Shown here piece after piece: positions 1 to 8,835 of a stretch of DNA of 64,000 nucleotides. This stretch comes from Ructibacterium gallinarum (lineage in GTDB: Bacteria > Bacillota > Clostridia > Monoglobales > Monoglobaceae), in NCBI RefSeq assembly GCF_014982785.1, contig NZ_JADCKB010000016.1, positions 1 through 64,000 of the forward strand. Direction: 5' to 3'. The position numbers and the translations under genes were made by a program. The notes under the pieces were generated by a model that did not search any database, had not been told where the DNA came from, and was given only the letters and a program-made list of their open reading frames with translations. Numbering within the stretch: the first letter of the stretch is position 1; each line of letters starts with the position of its first letter.

Positions 1-338
<338 letters not shown>

Positions 339-392
339 CAAAAGAGTGAGTAAGGAACTCAAGCTTTTCTCTTTATTTAAATTCAAAGCACA

Positions 393-510
393 GCAGTTGG
401 TTAAGCGGTTACGCTCGAGAGAGTAAAAGTGATAAAGCAGAAACCGGCTCGGCGATGATGGTAAATCATTTTATCAGAGTCTGCCCGGCAGTTGGTTAAG
501 CGGTTACGCT
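393..510 (+). repeat. 23-bp direct repeat in the 23S-5S spacer
   Basis: The same 23 bases (GCAGTTGGTTAAGCGGTT followed by ACGCT) occur at 393-415 and again at 488-510, the second copy ending two bases before the 5S gene. The first part resembles a tRNA D-arm, but neither copy folds into a complete tRNA. It could be a duplicated processing signal or a recombination scar between rRNA operons. Confidence 0.85.
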
Positions 511-512
511 TA

Positions 513-629
513 TCTGGTGGCTATAGCGGGAAGGTCACACCTGTTCCCATTCCGAACACAGTAGTTAAGCTTCCCTGCGCTGAAAATACTTGGCGGGCGA
601 CCGCCCGGGAACATATGTCGCTGCCAGAT
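513..629 (+). rRNA. 5S ribosomal RNA
   Basis: About 117 nt. The ends TCTGGTGGC and GCTGCCAGA form the terminal helix, and the conserved CCCATTCCGAACACAG internal segment is present at about 545-560. It sits 175 nt after the 23S end, in the normal 23S-5S order. Confidence 0.96.
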
Positions 630-634
630 CTTAG

Positions 635-662
635 TTTAAGAGCAGTTTATTCTGCTCTTAAA
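635..662 (+). other. Hairpin between 5S rRNA and tRNA-Asn
   Basis: A 10-bp perfect stem (TTTAAGAGCA with TGCTCTTAAA) and an 8-nt loop. It is not followed by a T-tract, and tRNA genes continue on the same strand, so an RNA-processing role fits better than termination. Confidence 0.6.
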
Positions 663-681
663 CAAAAAATTAATTTTATAT

Positions 682-757
682 TCCTCTATAGCTCAGTTGG
701 TAGAGCATGCGGCTGTTAACCGCAGGGTCGTTGGTTCGAGTCCAACTGGAGGAGCCA
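682..757 (+). tRNA. tRNA-Asn (GTT)
   Basis: A complete 76-nt cloverleaf: acceptor TCCTCTA paired with TGGAGGA, D-arm AGCTCAGTTGGTAGAGC, anticodon loop CTGTTAA with GTT, T-arm GGTTCGAGTCC, and an encoded CCA end. Confidence 0.96.
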
Positions 758-758
758 T

Positions 759-833
759 GGCTCCGTGGTCAAGAGGTTAAGACACCGCCCTTTCACGGCG
801 GTAACAGGGGTTCAATTCCCCTCGGAGTCACCA
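759..833 (+). tRNA. tRNA-Glu (TTC)
   Basis: A complete 75-nt cloverleaf with acceptor GGCTCCG/CGGAGTC, anticodon stem CCGCC/GGCGG, loop CTTTCAC with anticodon TTC, T-loop GGTTCAATTCC, and encoded CCA. It begins one base after the tRNA-Asn CCA. Confidence 0.96.
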
Positions 834-840
834 TAATGAT

Positions 841-871
841 ATAAGCAACAGCTGCAAATGCTGTTGCTTAT
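841..871 (+). other. 12-bp hairpin after tRNA-Glu
   Basis: A perfect 12-bp stem (ATAAGCAACAGC with GCTGTTGCTTAT) and a 7-nt loop. No T-tract follows. It may be a weak terminator or a processing site between tRNA-Glu and tRNA-Met. Confidence 0.6.
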
Positions 872-921
872 AGTTATTATAAATCCCTCTATATTTTTAA
901 GTGATGTTAACAGATATATTT

Positions 922-998
922 GGACCTTTAGCTCAGTTGGTTAGAGCAACCGGCTCATAACCGGTCGGTCCGGGGTTCGAGTCCCTGAAGGTCCACCA
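922..998 (+). tRNA. tRNA-Met (CAT), elongator type
   Basis: A complete 77-nt cloverleaf with acceptor GGACCTT/AAGGTCC, loop CTCATAA with anticodon CAT, and encoded CCA. The paired first base and the anticodon stem lacking three G-C pairs argue against initiator tRNA. A CAT-anticodon tRNA-Ile2 (lysidine-modified) cannot be fully excluded by eye. Confidence 0.9.
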
Positions 999-1050
999 AA
1001 AGAGACAAACATTTTTTATAACATAGTTATAATGATGTTTGTCTCTTTTT
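999..1050 (+). terminator. Intrinsic terminator of the rRNA-tRNA operon
   Basis: The arm AAAGAGACAAACAT pairs with ATGTTTGTCTCTTT across an AT-rich loop and runs into a T-tract at 1046-1050. It lies directly after the last tRNA. Confidence 0.85.
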
Positions 1051-1067
1051 ATATGTAAAAATTCTTC

Positions 1068-1096
1068 TTGTGGAAAACTTTTATTTATAGTATAAT
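1068..1096 (+). promoter_or_regulatory. Sigma-A promoter
   Basis: TTGTGG at 1068-1073 and TATAAT at 1091-1096 with a 17-bp spacer, 18 bases before the start codon of the following gene. Confidence 0.75.
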
Positions 1097-1113
1097 CTGA
1101 TTGAGGTGAGAAT

Positions 1114-1572
1114 ATGAAAAATAAAATAACCACATGGAAAAGTACAGTTACCCAAGGTTTGCGATTGGGTAGTATAAGTTTTTTGTTACTCACTATATTT
1201 ACTTGTTTTTTACATTATATAATTTTAAGTGGGGAATCCTATATTGGAAAATCAGAAATAAATGATATAATTAATGGAATTTCGTTTTGTACAGTAAATG
1301 TTTTATGTGGAATACTTGCAACTGTTGTACCAATATTTCTTTTGAGATATACAAGAATTAAATTTTTAATATTAATACTATTTATTAGCTCTTGTACATA
1401 TTTACTGCTTTATATAGTCTGTGTATGTTGTGGTGAATTTATATCATTTGGATTATTATATCCAATGGAGGAATTTGATACAATTATCTATGCTCTAATA
1501 TCTTTTCCCGTAGGTTCTTGTGTTGGAACAATGGTATCCGTTATAACTAACACTGTGATAAATAACAAGTGA
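1114..1572 (+). CDS. Small integral membrane protein, function unknown
   Basis: A 152-residue protein with four hydrophobic segments at roughly residues 18-40, 55-78, 82-108 and 124-148, so a small four-helix membrane protein. I recognise no family. The ATG at 1114 follows a GAGGTGAG ribosome binding site and a good promoter, and a terminator follows the gene, so it is a single-gene transcription unit. The gene is clearly richer in AT than the core genes downstream, and its position just after an rRNA/tRNA cluster is a common place for inserted DNA; acquisition by transfer is possible but unproven. Confidence 0.75.
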   Translation: MKNKITTWKSTVTQGLRLGSISFLLLTIFTCFLHYIILSGESYIGKSEINDIINGISFCTVNVLCGILATVVPIFLLRYTRIKFLILILFISSCTYLLLYIVCVCCGEFISFGLLYPMEEFDTIIYALISFPVGSCVGTMVSVITNTVINNK

Positions 1573-1614
1573 TGAAAAATATGTGGCATCTATATTGTTT
1601 ACTTTAAGCAGTTG

Positions 1615-1652
1615 GAACGGTTGTTTTGATGTAAAGAAACCGTTCTTTTTTT
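1615..1652 (+). terminator. Intrinsic terminator
   Basis: GAACGGTT (1615-1622) pairs with AACCGTTC (1638-1645), followed by seven T. It ends the small membrane protein transcript. Confidence 0.85.
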
Positions 1653-1690
1653 ATATTTAAAATTAGAATGGAAAGAATCTGTCATAAAAT

Positions 1691-1725
1691 AACAGCCATA
1701 TCGGAAAAAATCCGAAACGGCTGTT
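1691..1725 (-). terminator. Hairpin downstream of the SLH glycosidase gene
   Basis: AACAGCC at 1691-1697 pairs with GGCTGTT at 1719-1725, with an inner TCGGA/TCCGA helix. On the minus strand it is followed by TATTTTAT, a weak T-rich tail. It probably terminates the minus-strand gene. Confidence 0.55.
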
Positions 1726-1845
1726 TCTATTGTCAAATAGCTCCTTAATTGAAGTAATTGTTTTATTTCAGATAATGCTATAAAATTTATTTCACAGTAA
1801 AAAATTTGATCTATTTATCAAGAATAGATAGTGCAATATCTGTAA

Positions 1846-4485
1846 TTATTTTCCTGCACCAAAAATTGTAAATAAAATTTTAACTGCTTCGGCACGAGTT
1901 ACACTTTGGCGTGGACGAAGTGTACCATCTGGATAACCATTTAAAATTCCTTGTGCAGTAGCAATTTTCATACTTTCTTTTCCCCAAAATGGAATATCTG
2001 CTTCATCGGTGGCAGTGATAGGAGCTGTAGCCAAACCGGATGGTAACAGCCGTTCCACAGATATGGCATATTCCAGTCTCTGAATATTATCGTTTGGACA
2101 GAAGGCTACACCGTAGTCGTTTAATTGACCTTGCATAATGCCCAGTGAATATATGGCTTTGACATAGTTCACAGCCCACCATGGAATATCTCCTGCATCA
2201 ATAAAAGGCAGGGTGGTATCTGCATAGTCTTCGGGGTTAATTTTGAGATAATTGCAGAGCATGATAGCAAATTCTGTACGTGTCATACTGCTGTTCGGGT
2301 GAAACATACCGTCATCACTGCCGTTGACTACTTGATGTTCTGCCATGTAGCTGATATAGGAATCAGCCCAGTGCCCGACCGTATCGGGAAATTTATTTTT
2401 ATTTTGGCTGACATTACCCAAGTCGAAAGCAGCGAGTGCACTTGCGCCTGCTGTATCCGTAACGATGAGGGTGATTCGATGATAGTTTTCATCAAAATTT
2501 TCAGGATACAGATAGGTTAAAATGCCGGAAGTTGCATCATATTGATATGTTGCTGGTGTGCCGTCTATGGTAAGATGAATTTCATTCGCAGAAATTGTAC
2601 CATTTTGGCTTGTCAGACGTGCGGTAAAACTGTTTTCTCCTATTTCACCCTGAATCAATGGATAGTATTCCGGAGGCGGCATTTCTCCGGTTTCGCGAAT
2701 TCTGACTGGAATTTCGCGTGTGCACAAGCCTGCATTGACTGCCACAATGCCAGAAGCGCCATTTTGATCAGAGGTGGTGAAAAATCCATCATCTGTAATG
2801 TTGCCTACACTATCATCATTGCTGACGACACGCCAGGTAAAACTGCTGTTATCTACAACCATAGCCTGCCCACCCCAATAAGCAGTGGCTGAAAGTGCAA
2901 TCGTATCGCCGGGATTCATGACCAACTCCTGAACTTCTTCGCCGGTAGAGGCATTATAAATTTTAATTTCGTCTGGAGTGGCGACTGCACGAAGCATGGT
3001 ACTGCCATAGGCATCACCGCTTTTGGCTGCAACATATACATCCCCGTTGCCGCGGACAGTCACATAGCCGTTTTCGTAAACCCCGGTGCCAACTCCGTCG
3101 GGTGATGGAGTCATGGCATCTTGCTCAAGATAAAAAACTGCATCAGAAGGTACCTGGGCGGGACCGTAAGAACTGTCATAGGCGCTTTCAATCCGAAGCT
3201 GGATGGAGGAACCGGACAATACGGGTTTGCCCCAGTCAGACAGATTCAGAACATAAGGAATGCCGGATGGGGCATTATTTTTTTTCAGGAAAAAGAAATT
3301 CGCACAGCTTCGCAATCCGCCATCGGAAGGAGAGTTCATTATGGTAAAGTCTGTGGTGCCTGGTAAAACACCACCAATGGAGGTCGAGCCGCCGCCGTCC
3401 AAGTTCATCGCTTCCACGCACCCCAATTCCAGTAGCCGTCGTGCTAATGTTTCTTTACGAACCCCGTAGCTGTATCCGCTCTGGCGGCCGTCAATGGTGT
3501 AGAAAATAACGGTACCGTCTGCCCGAATACCTATTGCGCTTCTAGGGGCAGCGCTTTCATCTTCATAATCCAGTTGGCCGTTGGTAATTAGTTTACCACC
3601 AAGGCAGCCTAAAGCGTATTTTGCGGTATTCCAACGCGCATCTCCCGTAGCTTCTGAAGTGTTGATCGTAACAGTCATACCTGGTTGCAGAATATTAAGC
3701 CGGTCTTTGAGTTCCTGTGATGCTGAACTGTCGACGCTGAGAATCAGCTTGTCATCCGGAATGGGAACCGAGCCATCGTCTTCACTAATCGCCTCCACCA
3801 CGGCTGTAATACTGCTATTTAATGTGATATCTCCGCTGAGAGAACCCAAAACCACATTGATACCCGTTCCAGGTGCGTGGGTATTGTCTGCAAAATCTTT
3901 GGTATATAAGTATAATGCATAGGGTTGGCGGTATTTATTGATGCACTCAATTGTGGCAGAACCTGCTTCTGTCGTTATCGTTGTCGCTATGGGAAGCATG
4001 CCCATGAAAGCACTGCCGTCTTCCCGAAAGCCGATGGCGGGCCGCCAGTCAGAATCTTTTGAAACAATCCGGCCGTCGATTACAACATTGCTCATAGGCA
4101 CACCGGTTTGGAAAGAAAAGAAATCTGCGTTCATTCCCATAGCACTGTAAATCCCATAATCGTTTAAATAACTATTGGCTTGCGTTAGCGTGCGTTTCCC
4201 GTAAATGGATGCACCGTTGGTCAAAATCGGAACTACATCACTGTTTGGAGTGTAGGCAACATAATGTTCTGTTTGCTGTCCTACGCTGGCGTCTTCAAAG
4301 GTAGAGGTGTAAAACACAGTGCCTTGAGCAAACTGCGTTGCTTGCTGCGAGGTTAGCGTGCCTAGTACATCAGCATAGGTACAAAATGGCGCAGAAAAAA
4401 CAAAAAGCGCCGTAAGCGCCGCTGTGAACTTAATTATGAAATTGGTTTTTAAACTTATAAAATGCGGCTTTTTTAAACTCATCAA
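1846..4485 (-). CDS. SLH-anchored phosphodiester glycosidase family protein (NAGPA domain)
   Basis: An 879-residue exported protein. Residues 1-38 are a signal peptide. A NAGPA-type phosphodiester glycosidase domain (the family of the mammalian uncovering enzyme) covers about 110-400, with the hallmark segment NLDGGGSTS near 360. A middle region of beta-rich, probably Ig-like, repeats follows, then three SLH domains in the last 180 residues (motifs such as FPDTVGHWA, MTRTEFA, VTRAEAV) that attach proteins to secondary wall polymers. Hydrolysis of a sugar-phosphodiester in the cell wall is the family expectation; the substrate is unknown. The first codon is TTG at 4485, followed immediately by ATG at 4482; the SD AAGGGA suits the ATG better (8-nt spacing). 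Confidence 0.88.
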   Translation of the reverse strand: MMSLKKPHFISLKTNFIIKFTAALTALFVFSAPFCTYADVLGTLTSQQATQFAQGTVFYTSTFEDASVGQQTEHYVAYTPNSDVVPILTNGASIYGKRTLTQANSYLNDYGIYSAMGMNADFFSFQTGVPMSNVVIDGRIVSKDSDWRPAIGFREDGSAFMGMLPIATTITTEAGSATIECINKYRQPYALYLYTKDFADNTHAPGTGINVVLGSLSGDITLNSSITAVVEAISEDDGSVPIPDDKLILSVDSSASQELKDRLNILQPGMTVTINTSEATGDARWNTAKYALGCLGGKLITNGQLDYEDESAAPRSAIGIRADGTVIFYTIDGRQSGYSYGVRKETLARRLLELGCVEAMNLDGGGSTSIGGVLPGTTDFTIMNSPSDGGLRSCANFFFLKKNNAPSGIPYVLNLSDWGKPVLSGSSIQLRIESAYDSSYGPAQVPSDAVFYLEQDAMTPSPDGVGTGVYENGYVTVRGNGDVYVAAKSGDAYGSTMLRAVATPDEIKIYNASTGEEVQELVMNPGDTIALSATAYWGGQAMVVDNSSFTWRVVSNDDSVGNITDDGFFTTSDQNGASGIVAVNAGLCTREIPVRIRETGEMPPPEYYPLIQGEIGENSFTARLTSQNGTISANEIHLTIDGTPATYQYDATSGILTYLYPENFDENYHRITLIVTDTAGASALAAFDLGNVSQNKNKFPDTVGHWADSYISYMAEHQVVNGSDDGMFHPNSSMTRTEFAIMLCNYLKINPEDYADTTLPFIDAGDIPWWAVNYVKAIYSLGIMQGQLNDYGVAFCPNDNIQRLEYAISVERLLPSGLATAPITATDEADIPFWGKESMKIATAQGILNGYPDGTLRPRQSVTRAEAVKILFTIFGAGK

Positions 4486-4617
4486 GTCATTCCCTTCTGC
4501 CGTAATTTCAGCTGTGCTGAGCGGTAAACTGCAAATTGTAAGTCAAGATACACAATCCGCCTAAAAATGTGCCGGAAAATAATTTTTTTTCAGACAAATT
4601 TATGGCATAAAAATCCC

Positions 4618-4646
4618 TTGACAACCTTAACGGCACATGATATAAT
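4618..4646 (+). promoter_or_regulatory. Consensus sigma-A promoter of rpoBC
   Basis: A perfect TTGACA (4618-4623), 17-bp spacer and perfect TATAAT (4641-4646). It gives a leader of about 235 nt before rpoB and shows that rpoBC has its own promoter. Confidence 0.92.
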
Positions 4647-4737
4647 TATTATCTGTTTAAAATGAGATTTTTTGCGTATTTCTTTTATATGATTTGTTCC
4701 AAACAACACAACAATGGGTAGTATAGCACATTTTTTT

Positions 4738-4777
4738 GGATTTATCAAGACTTTTTTCAAAAAGACTTTTTAAATCC
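4738..4777 (+). promoter_or_regulatory. Inverted repeat in the rpoB leader
   Basis: GGATTTA (4738-4744) and TAAATCC (4771-4777) enclose a second complementary pair, CTTTTTT and AAAAAG. This is the only clear secondary structure in the untranslated leader and could be an attenuation or RNA stability element. Function is inferred only. Confidence 0.4.
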
Positions 4778-4887
4778 ATCAAAAAGATAGGGACCGCCCG
4801 GTGCAAATCAGCCGTTTTTTGGAAGAAAACAGGCTTTTATGCTTCAGCCGGGTTTTTAATAAATTTTTTAACGAGGTGATCGGTTTT

Positions 4888-7800
4888 ATGGTACATCCTG
4901 TGAAGTTAGGCAAAAACACCCGTATGAGTTACGGTAAGATCCGAGAGGTTCTCGAAATGCCCAATTTGATCGAGATTCAGAAAAACTCGTACGATTGGTT
5001 TTTGAACGAAGGACTTAAAGAGGTCTTTCATGACGTATCGCCCATTACAGACTATACAGGAAACCTGATTCTGGAATTCATTGATTATCGGTTGGAAAAT
5101 ACCACCAAATACGATATCGAGGAATGCAAAGAACGGGATGCGACGTACGCGGCGCCCCTGCGCGTCAAAGTGCGGCTGATCAACAAAGAAACCGGAGAGG
5201 TAAAGGAACAGGAAATCTTTATGGGAGATTTCCCTCTGATGACGCCGTCAGGTACTTTTATTATCAACGGTGCAGAGCGTGTTATTGTTTCTCAGTTGGT
5301 TCGTGCACCAAGTGTGTATTATACACAGGAGTTTGATAAAGTCGGGAAGAAGCTGTATTCTTCTCAGGTGATTCCTAACCGCGGTGCATGGCTAGAATAT
5401 GAAACAGATAGCAATGATATTTATTATGTTCGTATTGACAGAAATCGGAAAATTCCGGTGACTGTGCTGATCCGTGCGCTAGGATTTGGAACAGATGCAC
5501 AAATTACAGAACTGTTCGGAGAAGATACACGGCTTTTGGCCACTATGGAAAAGGATACTACCTCTACGGAAGAAGAGGGCTTACTTGAGGTTTACAGAAA
5601 GTTGCGTCCTGGTGAGCCGCCTACGGTGGACAGTGCACAATCGCTGATTACAAATTTGTTTTTTGATCCGAAGCGGTATGACCTTGCGAGGGTGGGCCGG
5701 TATAAATTTAATAAGAAACTGCGTCTGCTTGATAGAGTAGTAGGCTTTGTTTCGGGACAGACTGTTGCTGACCCCAAAACGGGCGAGGTTATTGTTGCAG
5801 AAGGCGATGTAATCACCAAAGAAATTGGTTTGGCTTTGGAAGCGGCTGAAATAAACGATATTGTTCTTGATATAGATGGAAACCGTACCAAGGTTATTTC
5901 CAACAACATGGTTGACTTGAAAAATTATGTGGATTATAATCCGCGGGATTATGGCATTACTGAAACCGTACGGAGCATTGTTCTGCATGAAATTTTAGAG
6001 CAGTACCCGGATGTAAATTCTGATGAATTTAAAAATGCTTTGCGGGAACGGAAGGACGAGCTGATTCCCAGACATATTTTGATTGATGATATTATTGCCT
6101 CTATTTCCTATATTGGCAATTTGGCACATGGTGTTGGTTGTGTAGACGATATTGATCATTTGGGCAACCGTCGTCTGCGCAGTGTGGGTGAATTGCTGCA
6201 GAATCAGTTCCGTATTGGACTTTCCCGTATGGAACGTGTAGTCCGTGAGCGGATGACCATTCAGGATTTGGATGTGATTACACCCCAGACTTTAATTAAT
6301 ATTCGTCCGGTGACTTCTGCCATCAAGGAGTTTTTCTGTTCTTCACAGCTGTCCCAGTTTATGGATCAGATCAATCCGCTTGGTGAGCTGACACATAAAC
6401 GGCGTTTGTCTGCTCTGGGCCCTGGTGGTTTGTCACGTGAACGCGCAGGCTTTGAAGTACGTGATGTGCATCATTCGCATTATGGACGTATGTGTCCGAT
6501 CGAAACACCAGAAGGTCCGAACATTGGTTTGATTAACTCGCTCAGCGGTTTTGCAAAGGTGAATGAATATGGTTTTATCGAAACCCCTTATCGCCGGGTA
6601 GACAAAGAGACCAATACAGTAACTGATGATGTGATCTACATGACGGCGGATGCCGAAGAAGGTTTCTATGTTGCGCAGGCGACCGAACCGCTGGATGAAG
6701 AAGGGCATTTTATTAACAAGAAAATTGTAACACGGTATAAAGATGAATTCCTGGAAGTTTCTCCGAAACGGGTAGATTATATGGATGTTTCTCCCCGTCA
6801 GGTTATGTCTATTGCAACAGCGATGATTCCATTTTTGGAAAACGATGATGCTAACCGTGCTTTGATGGGTTCTAACATGCAGCGTCAGGCGGTACCGCTG
6901 TTGGTTCCGGAATCTCCAATTGTAGGGACTGGTATGGAATATAAGGCGGCGCGTGATTCTGGTGTTTGTATCTTGGCAAAGGAAGCCGGTGTGGTCGAAA
7001 AGGTTTCAGCAGATGAAATTGTGATACGCAATGATAATCATGGCCTTGACCGGTACAAGCTGATTAAATTTACCCGTTCCAACCAGGGAACTTGCATCAA
7101 CCAGCGACCTATTGTGAATTATGGTGACCGAGTAGAAAAAGGGGAAATCATTGCTGACGGACCGTCTACTAAGAATGGAGAAATCGGCCTTGGAAGAAAT
7201 ATTCTAATTGGTTTTATGACCTGGGAAGGTTATAACTATGAGGATGCTATCTTAATTAATGAAACTTTGGTAAAGGAAGATGTCTTTACATCTATTCATA
7301 TTGAGGAATATGAGGTAGAAGCCCGGGATACAAAGTTAGGTCCGGAAGAAATTACCCGTGATATTCCCAATGTAGGGGAAGATGCGTTGCGGGATCTGGA
7401 CGAACGTGGTATTATCCGGGTTGGTGCGGAAGTAGAGAGCGGTGATATTCTCGTTGGTAAAGTAACGCCTAAGGGTGAAACGGAATTGACGGCAGAAGAA
7501 CGGTTACTGCGCGCTATTTTCGGTGAAAAGGCAAGAGAAGTGCGGGACACATCTTTGCGTGTTCCTCACGGCGAATACGGCATTATTGTTGATGTAAAAG
7601 TGTTTACCCGTGCTAACGGAGACGAATTGCCGCCCGGTGTCAATCAGGTTGTACGGTGTTATATTGCACAGAAACGTAAAATATCTGTTGGTGATAAGAT
7701 GGCGGGACGCCATGGTAATAAGGGCGTTATTTCGCGTATTTTGCCGGAAGAAGATATGCCTTTCCTGCCTGATGGTACACCGCTTCAGATTGTATTAAAT

Positions 7801-8742
7801 CCACTAGGTGTACCTTCGCGTATGAATATTGGTCAGGTGCTTGAAGTGCATCTTGGCTATGCAGCAAAAGCGCTGGGCTGGAAGATAGCAACTCCGGTAT
7901 TTGATGGTGCAACCGAAGAAGATATTATGGATGCGCTTGAAATGGCGGGATATAACCGTAACGGCAAGACCATTCTTTATGATGGCCGTACTGGTGAACC
8001 CTTCGACAATCCTGTTACTGTGGGTTATATGCATTATTTAAAACTTGCGCATTTGGTTGATGATAAAATTCATGCGCGTTCTACAGGCCCTTATTCTTTG
8101 GTTACGCAGCAACCGTTGGGAGGTAAAGCACAGTTCGGTGGTCAGCGTTTCGGTGAAATGGAAGTGTGGGCACTGGAGGCTTATGGTGCTGCATATACTT
8201 TGCAGGAGATCTTGACAGTGAAATCAGATGATGTTGTGGGACGTGTCAAGACATATGAATCTATTGTAAAGGGCGATAATGTACCCGAACCCGGTGTGCC
8301 GGAATCCTTTAAGGTTTTGGTCAAAGAATTACAGAGTTTGGCACTTGATATTAAGGTTCTTGATAAGGATGACAATGAAATTATTCTGCGGGAATCTATT
8401 GATGATGAGCCTGAGGATTTACCGGTTAACATTGCCGGAATGGAGGATGAGGAGTTTTTGTCTGAACCGGAGGGCGATTTTGACGACGATCTGCTTGGCG
8501 ATGTTTCTGATATTCTTGGTGATGATGAGGACGAAGGTGAGGTTTCACCTGTTGAGGATGAGGATGAAGATGAGGATGAGGATGACGAGATCAAGGTCCC
8601 CGAAAATCTGGATGCCATTTTAAAGAGCAGAGAAAACCGTATGAAAGGCGATTATATGGATACAGATGATATGGAATCTCTGGATTTGATGGCCGAAGAA
8701 GAAGATTTTGATGATGATTTTGATGACGACGTATTATTCTGA
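4888..8742 (+). CDS. rpoB: DNA-directed RNA polymerase subunit beta
   Basis: RpoB, the catalytic beta subunit of RNA polymerase, 1284 residues. Recognisable blocks include [21 protein letters not shown], the rifampicin-region segment [20 protein letters not shown], and [14 protein letters not shown]. The reading frame is open from 4801, but the ATG at 4888 is chosen because GAGGTGAT lies 7 nt before it and the protein then starts with the normal MVHPVKLG sequence. Firmicute RpoB is usually near 1190 residues; the excess is a 109-residue Asp/Glu-rich C-terminal tail. The rplKAJL genes that normally precede rpoB are absent. rpoC follows after 93 nt. Confidence 0.98.
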   Translation: MVHPVKLGKNTRMSYGKIREVLEMPNLIEIQKNSYDWFLNEGLKEVFHDVSPITDYTGNLILEFIDYRLENTTKYDIEECKERDATYAAPLRVKVRLINKETGEVKEQEIFMGDFPLMTPSGTFIINGAERVIVSQLVRAPSVYYTQEFDKVGKKLYSSQVIPNRGAWLEYETDSNDIYYVRIDRNRKIPVTVLIRALGFGTDAQITELFGEDTRLLATMEKDTTSTEEEGLLEVYRKLRPGEPPTVDSAQSLITNLFFDPKRYDLARVGRYKFNKKLRLLDRVVGFVSGQTVADPKTGEVIVAEGDVITKEIGLALEAAEINDIVLDIDGNRTKVISNNMVDLKNYVDYNPRDYGITETVRSIVLHEILEQYPDVNSDEFKNALRERKDELIPRHILIDDIIASISYIGNLAHGVGCVDDIDHLGNRRLRSVGELLQNQFRIGLSRMERVVRERMTIQDLDVITPQTLINIRPVTSAIKEFFCSSQLSQFMDQINPLGELTHKRRLSALGPGGLSRERAGFEVRDVHHSHYGRMCPIETPEGPNIGLINSLSGFAKVNEYGFIETPYRRVDKETNTVTDDVIYMTADAEEGFYVAQATEPLDEEGHFINKKIVTRYKDEFLEVSPKRVDYMDVSPRQVMSIATAMIPFLENDDANRALMGSNMQRQAVPLLVPESPIVGTGMEYKAARDSGVCILAKEAGVVEKVSADEIVIRNDNHGLDRYKLIKFTRSNQGTCINQRPIVNYGDRVEKGEIIADGPSTKNGEIGLGRNILIGFMTWEGYNYEDAILINETLVKEDVFTSIHIEEYEVEARDTKLGPEEITRDIPNVGEDALRDLDERGIIRVGAEVESGDILVGKVTPKGETELTAEERLLRAIFGEKAREVRDTSLRVPHGEYGIIVDVKVFTRANGDELPPGVNQVVRCYIAQKRKISVGDKMAGRHGNKGVISRILPEEDMPFLPDGTPLQIVLNPLGVPSRMNIGQVLEVHLGYAAKALGWKIATPVFDGATEEDIMDALEMAGYNRNGKTILYDGRTGEPFDNPVTVGYMHYLKLAHLVDDKIHARSTGPYSLVTQQPLGGKAQFGGQRFGEMEVWALEAYGAAYTLQEILTVKSDDVVGRVKTYESIVKGDNVPEPGVPESFKVLVKELQSLALDIKVLDKDDNEIILRESIDDEPEDLPVNIAGMEDEEFLSEPEGDFDDDLLGDVSDILGDDEDEGEVSPVEDEDEDEDEDDEIKVPENLDAILKSRENRMKGDYMDTDDMESLDLMAEEEDFDDDFDDDVLF

Positions 8743-8770
8743 TGCTGTTTTCATGTAAAATGGCAATAAG

Positions 8771-8800
8771 CGCTGTCTGCCAAACTCACGGCAGACAGCG
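8771..8800 (+). other. 11-bp hairpin between rpoB and rpoC
   Basis: CGCTGTCTGCC (8771-8781) pairs perfectly with GGCAGACAGCG (8790-8800) around an 8-nt loop. No T-tract follows, so it is not an ordinary terminator. It lies 35 nt before the rpoC start and may be a processing or stability element. Confidence 0.75.
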
Positions 8801-8835
8801 GATCGAAATTTGTGAGTTGGAAAGGCATGGTCGTT

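Noticed and set aside
492-719. Plus-strand frame across the 5S rRNA and tRNA-Asn genes
   Set aside because: It overlaps RNA genes completely and has no SD or recognisable protein.
8181-8618. 145-codon serine-rich minus-strand frame inside rpoB
   Set aside because: It is the complement of the Asp/Glu repeat codons of the RpoB tail; polyserine is an artefact.
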